Shown here: positions 8,890 to 17,334 of the stretch, piece by piece
How the letters are laid out: every line of letters begins with the position of its first letter
Position numbering within the stretch: the stretch's first letter is position 1
The notes under the pieces: model-generated
Database searches by the model: none
Told to the model about the DNA's origin: nothing
Seen by the model: the letters and a program-made list of their open reading frames with translations, nothing else
From: Xanthomonas euvesicatoria pv. euvesicatoria
Lineage (GTDB): Bacteria; Pseudomonadota; Gammaproteobacteria; Xanthomonadales; Xanthomonadaceae
Length of the DNA: 64,000 bases
NCBI RefSeq assembly: GCF_020880415.1
Contig: NZ_JAJIUJ010000023.1
Location: 94,712 to 158,711 of the forward strand
Direction of reading: 5' to 3'
Program-made: the position numbers and the translations under genes

Positions 8890-10596
8890 TCAGCGCTTGA
8901 CCGCAGCCTCGAAGGTGGCCGGCCTGGGCAATTCCACCGGCACGCCGGCGGCATCGCAGGTGCCTGCCTTGCACAGGCGCTCGCGCAGGCGCGGGGTGGC
9001 CTGGACGATGACGTGGTAGATCACGTTCTCTTCCAGCGTGCCGCGGAATGCCGCGCTGCCGGGGCCGGTGGCCCAGATGCCGACATCTTCGCCGCCGTGG
9101 CTTTCGGATTTGGTCGGCACCAGCGCTTCCTGCATGTAGCTGGGGGCCTCGGTGTCGACGTGGGTCAGGTCCGGGCGGCCGGCAGCCGGCTCACTACTGC
9201 TGGGTTCGTGCGGATATTTCTTGGGGCCGGCCGGCTGCGCATTGCTGGCACCGGTGTAGCCGGGGCCGTTGGCGTAGCTGAGCGTGGTGTATGGCTGGCC
9301 GGCCAGGTCGGTGGCCAGCTGGCTGCGGTCGCCTTCTTCGCCGCCGGTGCCGCGCACCTTGCCCAAGATCAAGTTGCCGCGCACCGGGTAGCCGACGAAG
9401 TTGAGCGTGTGCGAATGGTCGGCAGTCACGATGATCAGCGTGTCCGCTGGCGCAGTCTGCACGGCAGCGCGCACGGCATCGGACAGCGACACGGTTTCGT
9501 CGAGTGCGCGGTAGGCGTTGCCGGCGTGGTTGGCGTGATCGATACGGCCGCCTTCGACCATCAGGACGAAGCCATTCGGGTCGCGCGACAGCGACTGGAT
9601 CGCGGTGCGGGTCATCTCGGTCAGGCTGGGCTCGCCCTGCGGGGTGCGGTTGCGGTCGTGGTCGAACTGCATGTGGTCCGGCTCGAACAAGCCCAGCAGC
9701 GCCGGTGCACCGGACGCTGCCTGCAACTGCTGCTCGTTCCAGACATAGGCGCCCTGCGGGTGCGCCTGTTTCCATTCGGCCACCAGATCGCGGCCGTCCA
9801 GGCGCAGGCCCACCTTGTCGTCGTATTCCGGGTCGCGCTCCTGCACGCTCTGGAACTGGCTGCGTCCTCCGCCCAGCACCACTTGCGGGCCTCGGCCGTA
9901 GCGGGCGGTGGAGAGCAATTGCTGGGCGATGTCCTGGCAGCCGGCAGCACGCGCCGATTCGGGAAGGTCGGTGTCGTTTTCCCAGTTGCGGTCCGGCGAA
10001 TGCGCATAGGTTGCCGCCGGCGTGGCGTGGGTCAGGCGCGTGGTGGTGACGATGCCGGTGGCCATGCCGGCGCTGTCGGCCAGCTGCAGCCAGCTCAGCA
10101 GGCCCTTGTTCAAGCTGTCGGCACAGTCGCTGCGGTTGCCGCTGCTGACCCCGATCGCGCCCATGTGCGACTTCACCCCGGTGGTGATCGCGGTCATGGT
10201 GCCGGCCGAATCCGGCGTCTGCGAGTCGGTGTTGTAGGTCTTGCTGAAGGCGGTGGCGGGGAATTGTTCCCACGACAACAGGTTTTCTTCGCCCGGCCCG
10301 CCCTTGCGCTGGCCGTCCAGGATGCGGGCGGCGGCGACCGTGGTCAGGCTCATGCCATCGCCCAGGAACAGGATCACGTTACGCGCCTTGCCGGCCATGG
10401 CGCCGTTGCCGGCGGCACGGGCGGCGCCCGAGCGGTACCACCACTGCGGGGTTTCGCCGGCCGGGTGCGCCACCGGCGGTACTTCCACGCGGACCGATGC
10501 GGGTGCGGAGGTGCTGCTGCCGGTCGTGGAGGCGCAGGCGGCGACGCACAGCGTGGTCAGGGCGGCGAGGGTAGGCAGGCGGTAACGCATCGGCAT
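8890..10596 (-). CDS. Alkaline phosphatase, predicted lipoprotein
   Basis: A PhoA-superfamily phosphomonoesterase of about 568 residues that would release phosphate from organic esters outside the inner membrane. The N-terminus MRYRLPTLAALTTLCVAAC ends in a lipobox (VAAC), so it is probably lipid-anchored. Metal and catalytic motifs are visible: LFLGDGMS, the nucleophile in TPDSAGTM, EGGRIDHANHAGN, TADHSH and ESHGGEDV. ATGs at 10623, 10596 and 10590 are possible; I prefer the pair next to the signal sequence. It is a single gene with no clear Pho box seen by eye. Confidence 0.9.
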   Translation of the reverse strand: MPMRYRLPTLAALTTLCVAACASTTGSSTSAPASVRVEVPPVAHPAGETPQWWYRSGAARAAGNGAMAGKARNVILFLGDGMSLTTVAAARILDGQRKGGPGEENLLSWEQFPATAFSKTYNTDSQTPDSAGTMTAITTGVKSHMGAIGVSSGNRSDCADSLNKGLLSWLQLADSAGMATGIVTTTRLTHATPAATYAHSPDRNWENDTDLPESARAAGCQDIAQQLLSTARYGRGPQVVLGGGRSQFQSVQERDPEYDDKVGLRLDGRDLVAEWKQAHPQGAYVWNEQQLQAASGAPALLGLFEPDHMQFDHDRNRTPQGEPSLTEMTRTAIQSLSRDPNGFVLMVEGGRIDHANHAGNAYRALDETVSLSDAVRAAVQTAPADTLIIVTADHSHTLNFVGYPVRGNLILGKVRGTGGEEGDRSQLATDLAGQPYTTLSYANGPGYTGASNAQPAGPKKYPHEPSSSEPAAGRPDLTHVDTEAPSYMQEALVPTKSESHGGEDVGIWATGPGSAAFRGTLEENVIYHVIVQATPRLRERLCKAGTCDAAGVPVELPRPATFEAAVKR

Positions 10597-10739
10597 CGAA
10601 CTCGTGGCTGAATCAATCCCCATTATGCCGCGCTGGGTGGTGTCACACCGATGACACAGCGCTGTTCCAGCGGTGGTCTCGCGGGCAGGGCAGCCCTGGG
10701 CTATGGTGCATGCACTTTCCCCCCGGAAGATTCGACGAC

Positions 10740-12080
10740 ATGAAACTGGTTGCGGCGTGGTTGCGCATTCCGTTCTGGCAACGCGTGGTGGCCGGCTTCG
10801 TCCTCGGCGCGCTGGTCGGCTGGGCCATGGGTCCGGCGGCCGATGTGTGGTTCGGTCCGTTGGGTGACCTGTACGTCACGTTGATCAAGATGATCGCCAT
10901 CCCGCTGGTGTTCTTCGCGGTGATCAATGCGATCTCGTCCTTGCACGGGCAAAAGTCGGTTGCCGCACTCGGTGGACGCACGTTTTTATGGTTTGTCATC
11001 ACCGCAGCATTGGCGGTGGGCGTGGGCCTGGCGGTCGGCACGATCATGCAGCCGGGCGCCGGCCATTTCAGTCTGAGCGTGGATTCGGCCTGGAAGCCGC
11101 GCGATGTGCCAAGCCCGGTCCAGGTGCTGCTGGATGTGGTGCCGTCCAATCCGTTCTACGCACTGACCGGCATCGGCACCAAGACCAACGCGGCCGGCGA
11201 AACGGTGCTGGCGGCGGGGCGTGGCTCGATCCTGCCGGTGATCTTCTTCGCCGCGTTGCTGGGCTTTGCAATGGTCAAGCTCGGCGAGCGGGTGGCCGAG
11301 GCGCGCAAGCTCACCGGGCAGATGAGCGACATCATGATTCAGGTGACGCGCTTCGTGCTGGAAATGACTCCGCTCGGCACCTTTGGCCTGATCGCTGGCC
11401 TGGTCGGCAGCTACGGCTTTTCGAAACTGCTGCCGTTCGGCAATTTCGTCCTGGCGCTGTATGTGGCCTGCGCGATCCACATTGTGGTGGTCTACAGCAG
11501 CCTGTTGCTCGCACATGGGCTGAACCCGTGGAAGTTTTTCCGCGGTGCCGCGCCTGGCATGCAGGTGGCGTTCGTCAGTTCGTCGAGCTTTGCGGCAATG
11601 CCGGTGGCAATGCGTTCGATCACGCATAACCTGGGGGTCAGCAAGGATTACGCCGCATTCGCGGTACCGCTGGGCGCCAGCATCAAGATGGATGGCTGCG
11701 GCGCGATCTTTCCGGCGTTATGCGCGGTGTTCATCGCGCAATACACCGGCGTGCCGCTGACCGCCAACCAGTATTTCGTGGTGCTGATCGCCTCGGTGCT
11801 CGGCAGCTTCGGCACGGCCGGCGTACCGGGCACGGCCGTCATCATGGCGACGGTGGTGCTGAGTGCGGCCAATCTGCCGCTGGAAGTGATCGGCTACCTG
11901 TATGCGATCGACCGCATCCTGGACATGATGCGCACCATGACCAATGTCACCGGGCAGATGCTGGTGCCGGTGCTGGTGGCCAAGGAGACCGGACTGCTCG
12001 ACAAGCGCATCTACGACTCCGCCTCCACCAATGTGGGGCTGGAAGAACCGCCGGCCGACAGCGCCAGACCACTGCGCTGA
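10740..12080 (+). CDS. Dicarboxylate/amino acid:cation symporter (DAACS family)
   Basis: A 446-residue inner-membrane secondary transporter of the glutamate/C4-dicarboxylate symporter family (GltP/DctA type). Conserved features include LIKMIAIPLVFFAVINAI in helix 2, the serine-rich VSSSSFAAMPVAM reentrant loop, GASIKMDG and the GVPGTAVIM segment with the substrate loop. Start at ATG 10740 (MKLVAAW) with GGAAG upstream; an earlier ATG at 10710 lacks support. Substrate cannot be assigned from sequence alone. A methyltransferase gene begins nine bases after its stop codon, suggesting one transcript. Confidence 0.9.
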   Translation: MKLVAAWLRIPFWQRVVAGFVLGALVGWAMGPAADVWFGPLGDLYVTLIKMIAIPLVFFAVINAISSLHGQKSVAALGGRTFLWFVITAALAVGVGLAVGTIMQPGAGHFSLSVDSAWKPRDVPSPVQVLLDVVPSNPFYALTGIGTKTNAAGETVLAAGRGSILPVIFFAALLGFAMVKLGERVAEARKLTGQMSDIMIQVTRFVLEMTPLGTFGLIAGLVGSYGFSKLLPFGNFVLALYVACAIHIVVVYSSLLLAHGLNPWKFFRGAAPGMQVAFVSSSSFAAMPVAMRSITHNLGVSKDYAAFAVPLGASIKMDGCGAIFPALCAVFIAQYTGVPLTANQYFVVLIASVLGSFGTAGVPGTAVIMATVVLSAANLPLEVIGYLYAIDRILDMMRTMTNVTGQMLVPVLVAKETGLLDKRIYDSASTNVGLEEPPADSARPLR

Positions 12081-12089
12081 GGCGGCTTG

Positions 12090-12926
12090 ATGCGTGCCGG
12101 ATCTCCACTCCTGCGCGAACGGCTGCAGCAGCTGCCCGAGCTGCAGCGCATGGATGGCGTGTTCGTGCAGCGCGGCTTGGCCGACGACCCCTTCGAGACG
12201 CGCTATCTGGAGATCCGGCGCAAGGAAGGCCGGCTGTACACCGATGCGCAGGTGCGCAGCCTGCCGCGTCCGGGCGGAAAACTGGCGGCAACGCTGGAAT
12301 GGCGCGTGCGCGCGCTGTCGAGCAGTTTGCTGGTGCAGCACCTGGACACGCATGCCGGCGAGGGCGCCATCCTCGAACTCGGTTGCGGCAATGGCTGGCT
12401 ATCGCACTTGCTGGCGCAGTCGCTGCAACGCGAGGTCTGCGGCATCGACGTCAATCGCACCGAGCTCACCCAGGCCGCACGCGTATTCGGCCATGCGGCG
12501 CGCCTGAGTTTCATCGCTGGCGACATCCAGACCGTGGCACTACCGCGCGACGTATTCGACATCATCGTGCTACCCGCCTGCGTGCAATATTTTGCTGATC
12601 CTGGCGCGTTGATCGAGCGTTTGCTCGCGCATCTGCGCGAGGATGGCGAGCTGCATATTCTCGATAGCCCGCTCTACGCCACGCCGCAACGCGGCCAGGA
12701 GAGTGCCGCACGCAGCCTGCGCTACTTCACCGAGCTGGGCGTCCCGGAGCTGGCCGCGCATTACCACCAGCATACCTACGCGACGTTCGAGCGCTTTGCG
12801 GTGCAGTGGTTGTTCGACCCGCGTTGTTGGAGTGCCTGTGCGCGAAAGGCGCTCAGCGTGTCGCAGCCACATTTCCCATGGCTGTGTCTGCGCAAGCGGG
12901 ACAACCCTGGGGTGCTTGGCGGTTGA
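12090..12926 (+). CDS. Class I SAM-dependent methyltransferase
   Basis: A 278-residue soluble protein with a methyltransferase Rossmann core. ILELGCGNGWLS (near residues 92-103) is motif I for S-adenosylmethionine binding, followed by GIDVNRTEL and the DIIVLPACVQYF region. The N-terminal 90 residues precede the core and may contact substrate. Substrate is unknown. It follows the symporter gene by nine bases, and ATG 12090 is directly preceded by an in-frame TTG. Confidence 0.8.
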   Translation: MRAGSPLLRERLQQLPELQRMDGVFVQRGLADDPFETRYLEIRRKEGRLYTDAQVRSLPRPGGKLAATLEWRVRALSSSLLVQHLDTHAGEGAILELGCGNGWLSHLLAQSLQREVCGIDVNRTELTQAARVFGHAARLSFIAGDIQTVALPRDVFDIIVLPACVQYFADPGALIERLLAHLREDGELHILDSPLYATPQRGQESAARSLRYFTELGVPELAAHYHQHTYATFERFAVQWLFDPRCWSACARKALSVSQPHFPWLCLRKRDNPGVLGG

Positions 12927-13174
12927 GTGTGCTTGTGGGTGTTGTCTGATGACGCCGGGCAGTGTGCGTCGGGCGATCTGGCGATGACGCTGCTCACGCT
13001 CGCATGTGAATTTCAAGGCATCCGGCACTCGCTGATGGACAGCAATGGCAACGAGGGGTGTGCCGGCCGATGTTCGTAGGCGCTCACGTCGACCGGTACG
13101 GCCATCGCGTCGCGGGTACGACGAGCTTCAACCACATGGCACACTTCCAGCTCATCCATTGACGAGGGCGGGCG

Positions 13175-13666
13175 GTGATTGGCCAACAGCGTGATCTGAC
13201 ATTTCGTTTTCTGGCCGAGCCCAGCGACGTCAACTTCGGCGGCAAGGTGCATGGCGGCGTGGTGATGAAGTGGATCGACCAGGTTGGCTTTGCCGCCGCC
13301 AGCGGTTGGAGGGGGCATTACTGCGTCACCGTGGCGGTGGGCGGCATCCGGTTCGTGGCGCCGGTGCGCATCGGCGATCTGGTGGCGGTGTCGGCCAAGC
13401 TGGTCTACACCGGCCGCAGCAGCATGCATTTGGCCATCGACGTACGCGCGCGCAGTCCGATGGGAGGCGACTCGCGCCTGTGCACGCATTGCATCATCGT
13501 GTTCGTGGCGATGGACCCGGACGGGGTCACCCCGGTCGAAGTGCCGTCCTGGCGGCCCGACACCCCGGAAGATCAACGCCTGGCCGAATATGCGCTCAAG
13601 GTGATGGAGTTGAGCAAGGGCATCGAGGACACCATGGCACGGTACAAGGCCGACACGTCGCAGTAA
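13175..13666 (+). CDS. Acyl-CoA thioesterase, hotdog fold
   Basis: A 163-residue thioesterase of the YciA/acyl-CoA hydrolase type, hydrolysing acyl-CoA esters in the cytoplasm. DVNFGGKVHGGVVMKWID is the characteristic active-site region with the catalytic Asp, followed by the hotdog strand FVAPVRIGDLVAVSAK. The start is a GTG at 13175 with AGGGCGG upstream. The first residues (IGQQRDLTFRFLAEP) match the family start. Region 12927-13174 upstream shows no gene. Confidence 0.88.
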   Translation: MIGQQRDLTFRFLAEPSDVNFGGKVHGGVVMKWIDQVGFAAASGWRGHYCVTVAVGGIRFVAPVRIGDLVAVSAKLVYTGRSSMHLAIDVRARSPMGGDSRLCTHCIIVFVAMDPDGVTPVEVPSWRPDTPEDQRLAEYALKVMELSKGIEDTMARYKADTSQ

Positions 13667-13811
13667 GCCGCGTACGGGGTAGGTCGTCTGGCCCGATGCA
13701 GCGCTGCGGTGCGGGCAGCGTGGCTCCTGGTGCGCCTGGCACGCGGGCCGGTAGGCGCCGAGAGCCTGCGCAGTCGCACACGGACGTCGCGGCCGGGTTC
13801 CCCACAACAAA

Positions 13812-13836
13812 AAGGCCGCGAGATCGTCGCGGCCTT
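13812..13836 (-). terminator. Rho-independent terminator of the NlpC/P60 gene at 13864
   Basis: AAGGCCGCGA and TCGCGGCCTT form a 10-bp stem; on the minus strand it is followed by TTTTTGTTG, placed 28 bases beyond the stop codon of the 13864 gene. Confidence 0.85.
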
Positions 13837-13863
13837 GCTTGACTGAGTCCGGGCAACCGAGCG

Positions 13864-14613
13864 TTACAGCACGCGACGCGCCTGGATGAACTTTTCGCTC
13901 CAGTAGCCGCTCGCCAGCGAATCCACGCGCACGTCCTTGCCGCGGCTGGGCGCGTGCAGGAACTTGCCGTCGCCGACCACCAGGCCGACATGGTCGATAC
14001 GACCGCGCTTGCCGAAGAACACCAGGTCGCCAGCCTTCAGCGCGCTCGGGTCCTTGATCAGTTCGGCCGATTCGTCGCGGGCGATGTCGCGCGAGACGCG
14101 CGGCAGGTCGATGCCGAGTGCAGTCTTGAACACGTAGCCGACCAGGCCGCTGCAATCGAACCCTTCGGTGGACTCGCCGCCCCAGACATACGGGGTGCCG
14201 AGCAGGGCCATGGCGCGCTGCAGGATCACCTGCACGCGGCTGTCGGCCACGGCGTTCTGGGCCGCATTGGCTGCGCTCTGCGACACGTCGTAGTTGGCAA
14301 GCAGGCGGCTGAGATCGCCAGCGAACATTGCCGAGCGGTCCATCAGCGGAATGGCATCGTTGGCAGCCAGATGCGGAAGCAGGGCGGCCAGTGTTGCAGT
14401 GGCAGCGGCGTCGGCGCGGCTGCGGGTTGCGGCTTTCTCGGCGGCGACGGCGCTGTCAGGCGTGGTCGTCTGCGAAGCGGATGGCGTGCTGCTGGCGGTC
14501 TGCGCGAATGCGGGAAGTGCTGCAATCAAGAGAGCGGTGGCGCATAGCAGGCGGAGCGGTTTCCGGGGCGGAAGCGGTGCGGCGCCAGTTTTGATCTGTT
14601 CGTCGTTCGTCAC
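13864..14613 (-). CDS. Secreted NlpC/P60 (C40) cell-wall peptidase
   Basis: A 249-residue exported C40 peptidase that would cleave peptidoglycan stem peptides. A hydrophobic signal (LRLLCATALLIAALPAFA) is preceded by about 19 residues, then a linker rich in Ala/Thr and an NlpC/P60 domain in the last 120 residues with catalytic Cys in FDCSGLVGYVF and His in RIDHVGLVVGD. The start is GTG at 14613. Upstream lies a perfect TGTGA-N6-TCACA site, suggesting CRP/Clp control. A paralogue lies immediately upstream on the same strand. Confidence 0.88.
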   Translation of the reverse strand: MTNDEQIKTGAAPLPPRKPLRLLCATALLIAALPAFAQTASSTPSASQTTTPDSAVAAEKAATRSRADAAATATLAALLPHLAANDAIPLMDRSAMFAGDLSRLLANYDVSQSAANAAQNAVADSRVQVILQRAMALLGTPYVWGGESTEGFDCSGLVGYVFKTALGIDLPRVSRDIARDESAELIKDPSALKAGDLVFFGKRGRIDHVGLVVGDGKFLHAPSRGKDVRVDSLASGYWSEKFIQARRVL

Positions 14614-14704
14614 GCGGGAATCACAGTTCTGCTGTCGATGCGAGATGATGCCCTGGTGAAATAATCGTTACGTTCAAAAAAAGTTAACTTTCCGTTTTAT
14701 GACT

Positions 14705-14720
14705 TGTGATCTGCGTCACA
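14705..14720. promoter_or_regulatory. CRP/Clp-type binding site
   Basis: TGTGATCTGCGTCACA matches the TGTGA-N6-TCACA consensus of the CRP family exactly and is flanked by AT-rich sequence (14660-14700). In Xanthomonas the CRP homologue Clp recognises this consensus. It lies 92 bases upstream of the NlpC/P60 gene start at 14613 and three bases beyond the upstream paralogue's stop codon. Confidence 0.7.
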
Positions 14721-14722
14721 TT

Positions 14723-15265
14723 TCAGTGCAAAACCCGTTTCGAACCTGAATAATGGTCACGCCAGTAAGCTCCATCAAGGAAATCCAGGCGGACCGTACC
14801 GCCCGTGGTAGGGGCATGCACGAAGCGGCCTTCACCGACATAAATGCCGACGTGGGTCACGTTGCCGCCGGAGCCGAAAAACACCAGATCGCCGGTGGCA
14901 AGTCGCTCGGGCGGGATGCGCGGGCCCTGAATTGCGGCCAGTTCGCGGGAGGTGCGTGGTAGCGCCAGGGCCAATACATCCCTGTAGACATAGGTGACCA
15001 GCCCGCTGCAGTCGAACCCGGTCTCTGGCGTGTTGCCGCCGAACCGGTACGGGGTGCCCACCAACCCCAGCGCGCGCATCAGGATGTTGTTGGCGGCGGC
15101 CGGGTCGGCCGGCGTTACCTGCGGCCACACGCGCGTTGTCGGCGGTGGCGCGGCCGGGCGCTGAACCGGCGTGTGCGACGAACAGCCCCCCAGGAGCAGC
15201 AGGCCCAGCAACAGGCTGGCCGCGGCGCAACGGGCGCGGGCGGCGAAAACTGGCGTGATATGCAT
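14723..15265 (-). CDS. NlpC/P60 (C40) peptidase lipoprotein
   Basis: A 180-residue C40 peptidoglycan peptidase predicted to be a lipoprotein: LLLGLLLLGGC ends in a lipobox. The catalytic domain follows a proline-rich linker, with GTPYRFGGNTPETGFDCSGL (Cys nucleophile) and NVTHVGIYVGEGRFVHAP (His). I chose ATG 15265 because it places a short basic n-region before the lipobox; an ATG at about 15301 is possible. It lies next to a paralogue, from which it differs in the lipid anchor and in lacking the long N-terminal linker. Confidence 0.88.
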   Translation of the reverse strand: MHITPVFAARARCAAASLLLGLLLLGGCSSHTPVQRPAAPPPTTRVWPQVTPADPAAANNILMRALGLVGTPYRFGGNTPETGFDCSGLVTYVYRDVLALALPRTSRELAAIQGPRIPPERLATGDLVFFGSGGNVTHVGIYVGEGRFVHAPTTGGTVRLDFLDGAYWRDHYSGSKRVLH

Positions 15266-15374
15266 GGAGCCGGGATAATGGGCGGTTCGAAAGGTCGCCA
15301 TGATGGCGGCGCACCCGGCGGCCGACAAGCCGTCCTCAACCGTCTGCCACCGGGCAGCCCATTCAGAGCCAGGC

Positions 15375-15854
15375 ATGAAGATCGAAAAAGACAGCGTCGT
15401 CCGCTTCCATTACACCGTTTCGGAGATCGGCCAGGAGCCGATCGAGAGCTCCAAGGAGCGTGACCCGTTGGCGATCATGATCGGCCACGGCAACATCATC
15501 CCGGGCCTGGAAGCGGCCATGATGGGGAAGGCGGCCGGCGAGAGCTTCGGCGTGGACGTCAAGGCCGCCGACGCCTACGGCGAATACCGCGAAGGCCTGA
15601 GCCAGCGCGTGCCCAAGAAGCATTTCGGCGCCACCAAGCTGGTGCCCGGCACCCAGGTCGTGCTGCAGACCAACTTCGGCCCGCGCGCAGTGACGGTGCA
15701 GAAAGTCGGCATGAGCGTGGTCGATGTGGACCTCAATCACCCCATGGCCGGCAAGGATCTGCATTTCGACGTGGAGATCGTCGAAGTGCGTGAAGCCACC
15801 GCAGAAGAACGCGACCACGGCCATGTGCACGGCGACGGCGGTCATCACCACTAA
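15375..15854 (+). CDS. slyD: SlyD-like FKBP peptidyl-prolyl isomerase
   Basis: A 159-residue cytoplasmic FKBP-type prolyl isomerase and chaperone of the SlyD type: VVRFHYTVSEI and IGHGNIIPGLEAAMMG are FKBP motifs, with the inserted IF chaperone flap (AYGEYREGLSQRVPKKHFG) that distinguishes SlyD. The C-terminus is His-rich (HGHVHGDGGHHH), the metal-binding tail that in E. coli SlyD helps deliver nickel. ATG 15375 gives the expected MKIEKDSVV start. Divergent from the NlpC/P60 lipoprotein gene; a GATAAT hexamer near 15274 could be its -10 box. Confidence 0.93.
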   Translation: MKIEKDSVVRFHYTVSEIGQEPIESSKERDPLAIMIGHGNIIPGLEAAMMGKAAGESFGVDVKAADAYGEYREGLSQRVPKKHFGATKLVPGTQVVLQTNFGPRAVTVQKVGMSVVDVDLNHPMAGKDLHFDVEIVEVREATAEERDHGHVHGDGGHHH

Positions 15855-16011
15855 GGGTGGGGCACGCGCTCGCATGGCGGTTGGACGGGTGCGACGCCTG
15901 CGCGCCACTGACGTAGGCCGGTCATCCGGCGCTGCGCTGGCGCATGCACTCCACGCGCATGTCGGCCCATCCCTGCGGTTTGCCGCGGCGCGTGCATGAT
16001 TGCTGTTCCTG

Positions 16012-16036
16012 ACGGCCCGCCCCATCGGCGGGCCGT
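16012..16036 (+). terminator. Hairpin downstream of slyD
   Basis: ACGGCCCGCC and GGCGGGCCGT form a 10-bp stem with a CCATC loop followed by TTT. It lies 158 bases after the slyD stop codon and 47 bases before the DUF418 gene. Confidence 0.55.
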
Positions 16037-16082
16037 TTGCATTCTGCGGCGCGCGCCGCCGTATCTGGTTGCCTGAGCCGTG

Positions 16083-17327
16083 ATGACATCCCGCGACGTG
16101 CTGCTTCCCATTGCTGCGACCGAGCGCATCGTCGTGCTGGATGTCCTGCGCGGCGTGGCGCTGCTGGGCATCCTGCTGATGAACATCGAAGCCTTTGTCG
16201 GGCCGCTCGATCTGGCCATGACCGGCGTGGAGCCGCATTGGCATGGCGCCGACCGGGTTGCCGATGCGCTGGTTTACGTGTTCGTGCAAGGCAAGTTCTA
16301 CACGCTGTTTTCGCTGTTGTTCGGCATGGGCTTTGCGGTGATGGCGCAGCGCGCCGCGCAGGCCGGGCGCGCGTTCTTCGGCCTGTATCTGCGCCGCACC
16401 CTCGGGCTGTTGGCGATCGGGCTTGCCCACGCGCTGCTGGTGTGGTCCGGCGATGTCCTGGTGACCTATGCCCTGCTGGCGTTGCTGCTGCTCAGTGCGC
16501 GCAACGTGCCGACCGTGACGCTGCCGTGGTTCGCTGCGTTGGTGTACCTGTGCGCACCCGGGCTGACCCTGCTGTACGGGGTGGCAGGCGAGTTGGCGCA
16601 GGCCGATCCTGCCGCGACGGTGCAGTGGAAAGCGGCGATGGCCGACGCCGCGCAGCAGGCGCTGGCGAATGTGCAGGCGCAGCGCGCCGCATTCGGCAGC
16701 GGCACTTACCTGCAGGCGACGGTGCAGCGCTGGCATGACTTTCAGCAGGCGATGACCGGGCTCAGCATCAATGGCCCGGCCATGCTCGGCATGTTCCTGC
16801 TCGGTAGCTGGTTCGTGCGCAGCGGTGCGATCGCCGCGCCCGAGCGCTTCCCCCGTTTGTTTGCGACGCTGCGCCATGGCGTGTTGCCGCTCGGGCTGGG
16901 CGTGATGCTGGCAAGTTATGCATTGGAGCCGTGGATCGATCCGGCGCGGCTGGACCTGCGCCTGTCCGGCGCCTTCGCGCTGTCGCTGATTGCAGGGCCG
17001 TTGATGTGCCTGGGCTACTCCGCATGGGTGGTGCGCCTGGCACCGCGTCTGGCATGGCTTGCGCCGGCGGGGCGGATGGCATTGAGCAATTACTTGCTGC
17101 AATCGCTGGTTTGCACCGGCATCTTCTACGGCTACGGGCTGGGCTATTTCGAACAGCTGCCGCGGGTGTGGCAACTGCCGTTCGCGCTGGCACTGTTCGC
17201 GCTGCAGGTGCAGCTGAGCCGGTGCTGGCTGCACTGGTTCCGCTTCGGGCCGATGGAATGGCTATGGCGCAGCGCGACCTATCTGCAGGTGCCGCCGATG
17301 TGGCGTGGCGCTGGGCGCGCCGGGTAG
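16083..17327 (+). CDS. DUF418 family membrane protein
   Basis: A 414-residue polytopic inner-membrane protein of the DUF418 (YeiB-like) family. RIVVLDVLRGVALLGILLMNI at the N-terminus is the family signature, shared with the heparan-alpha-glucosaminide acetyltransferase/acyltransferase-3 superfamily, and a C-terminal GRMALSNYLLQSLV motif defines DUF418. About nine or ten membrane helices are visible. The biochemical role is unknown. GTG 16080 and ATG 16083 are adjacent possible starts. It ends seven bases before the dadA-like gene, so the two are probably co-transcribed with gor. Confidence 0.88.
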   Translation: MTSRDVLLPIAATERIVVLDVLRGVALLGILLMNIEAFVGPLDLAMTGVEPHWHGADRVADALVYVFVQGKFYTLFSLLFGMGFAVMAQRAAQAGRAFFGLYLRRTLGLLAIGLAHALLVWSGDVLVTYALLALLLLSARNVPTVTLPWFAALVYLCAPGLTLLYGVAGELAQADPAATVQWKAAMADAAQQALANVQAQRAAFGSGTYLQATVQRWHDFQQAMTGLSINGPAMLGMFLLGSWFVRSGAIAAPERFPRLFATLRHGVLPLGLGVMLASYALEPWIDPARLDLRLSGAFALSLIAGPLMCLGYSAWVVRLAPRLAWLAPAGRMALSNYLLQSLVCTGIFYGYGLGYFEQLPRVWQLPFALALFALQVQLSRCWLHWFRFGPMEWLWRSATYLQVPPMWRGAGRAG

Positions 17328-17334
17328 CGCCTGC

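Noticed and set aside
15363..17234. Long minus-strand open frame antisense to slyD and the DUF418 gene
   Set aside because: High-GC codon-position artefact; Gln/Arg/His-rich translation with no family, fully overlapping well-supported genes on the other strand.
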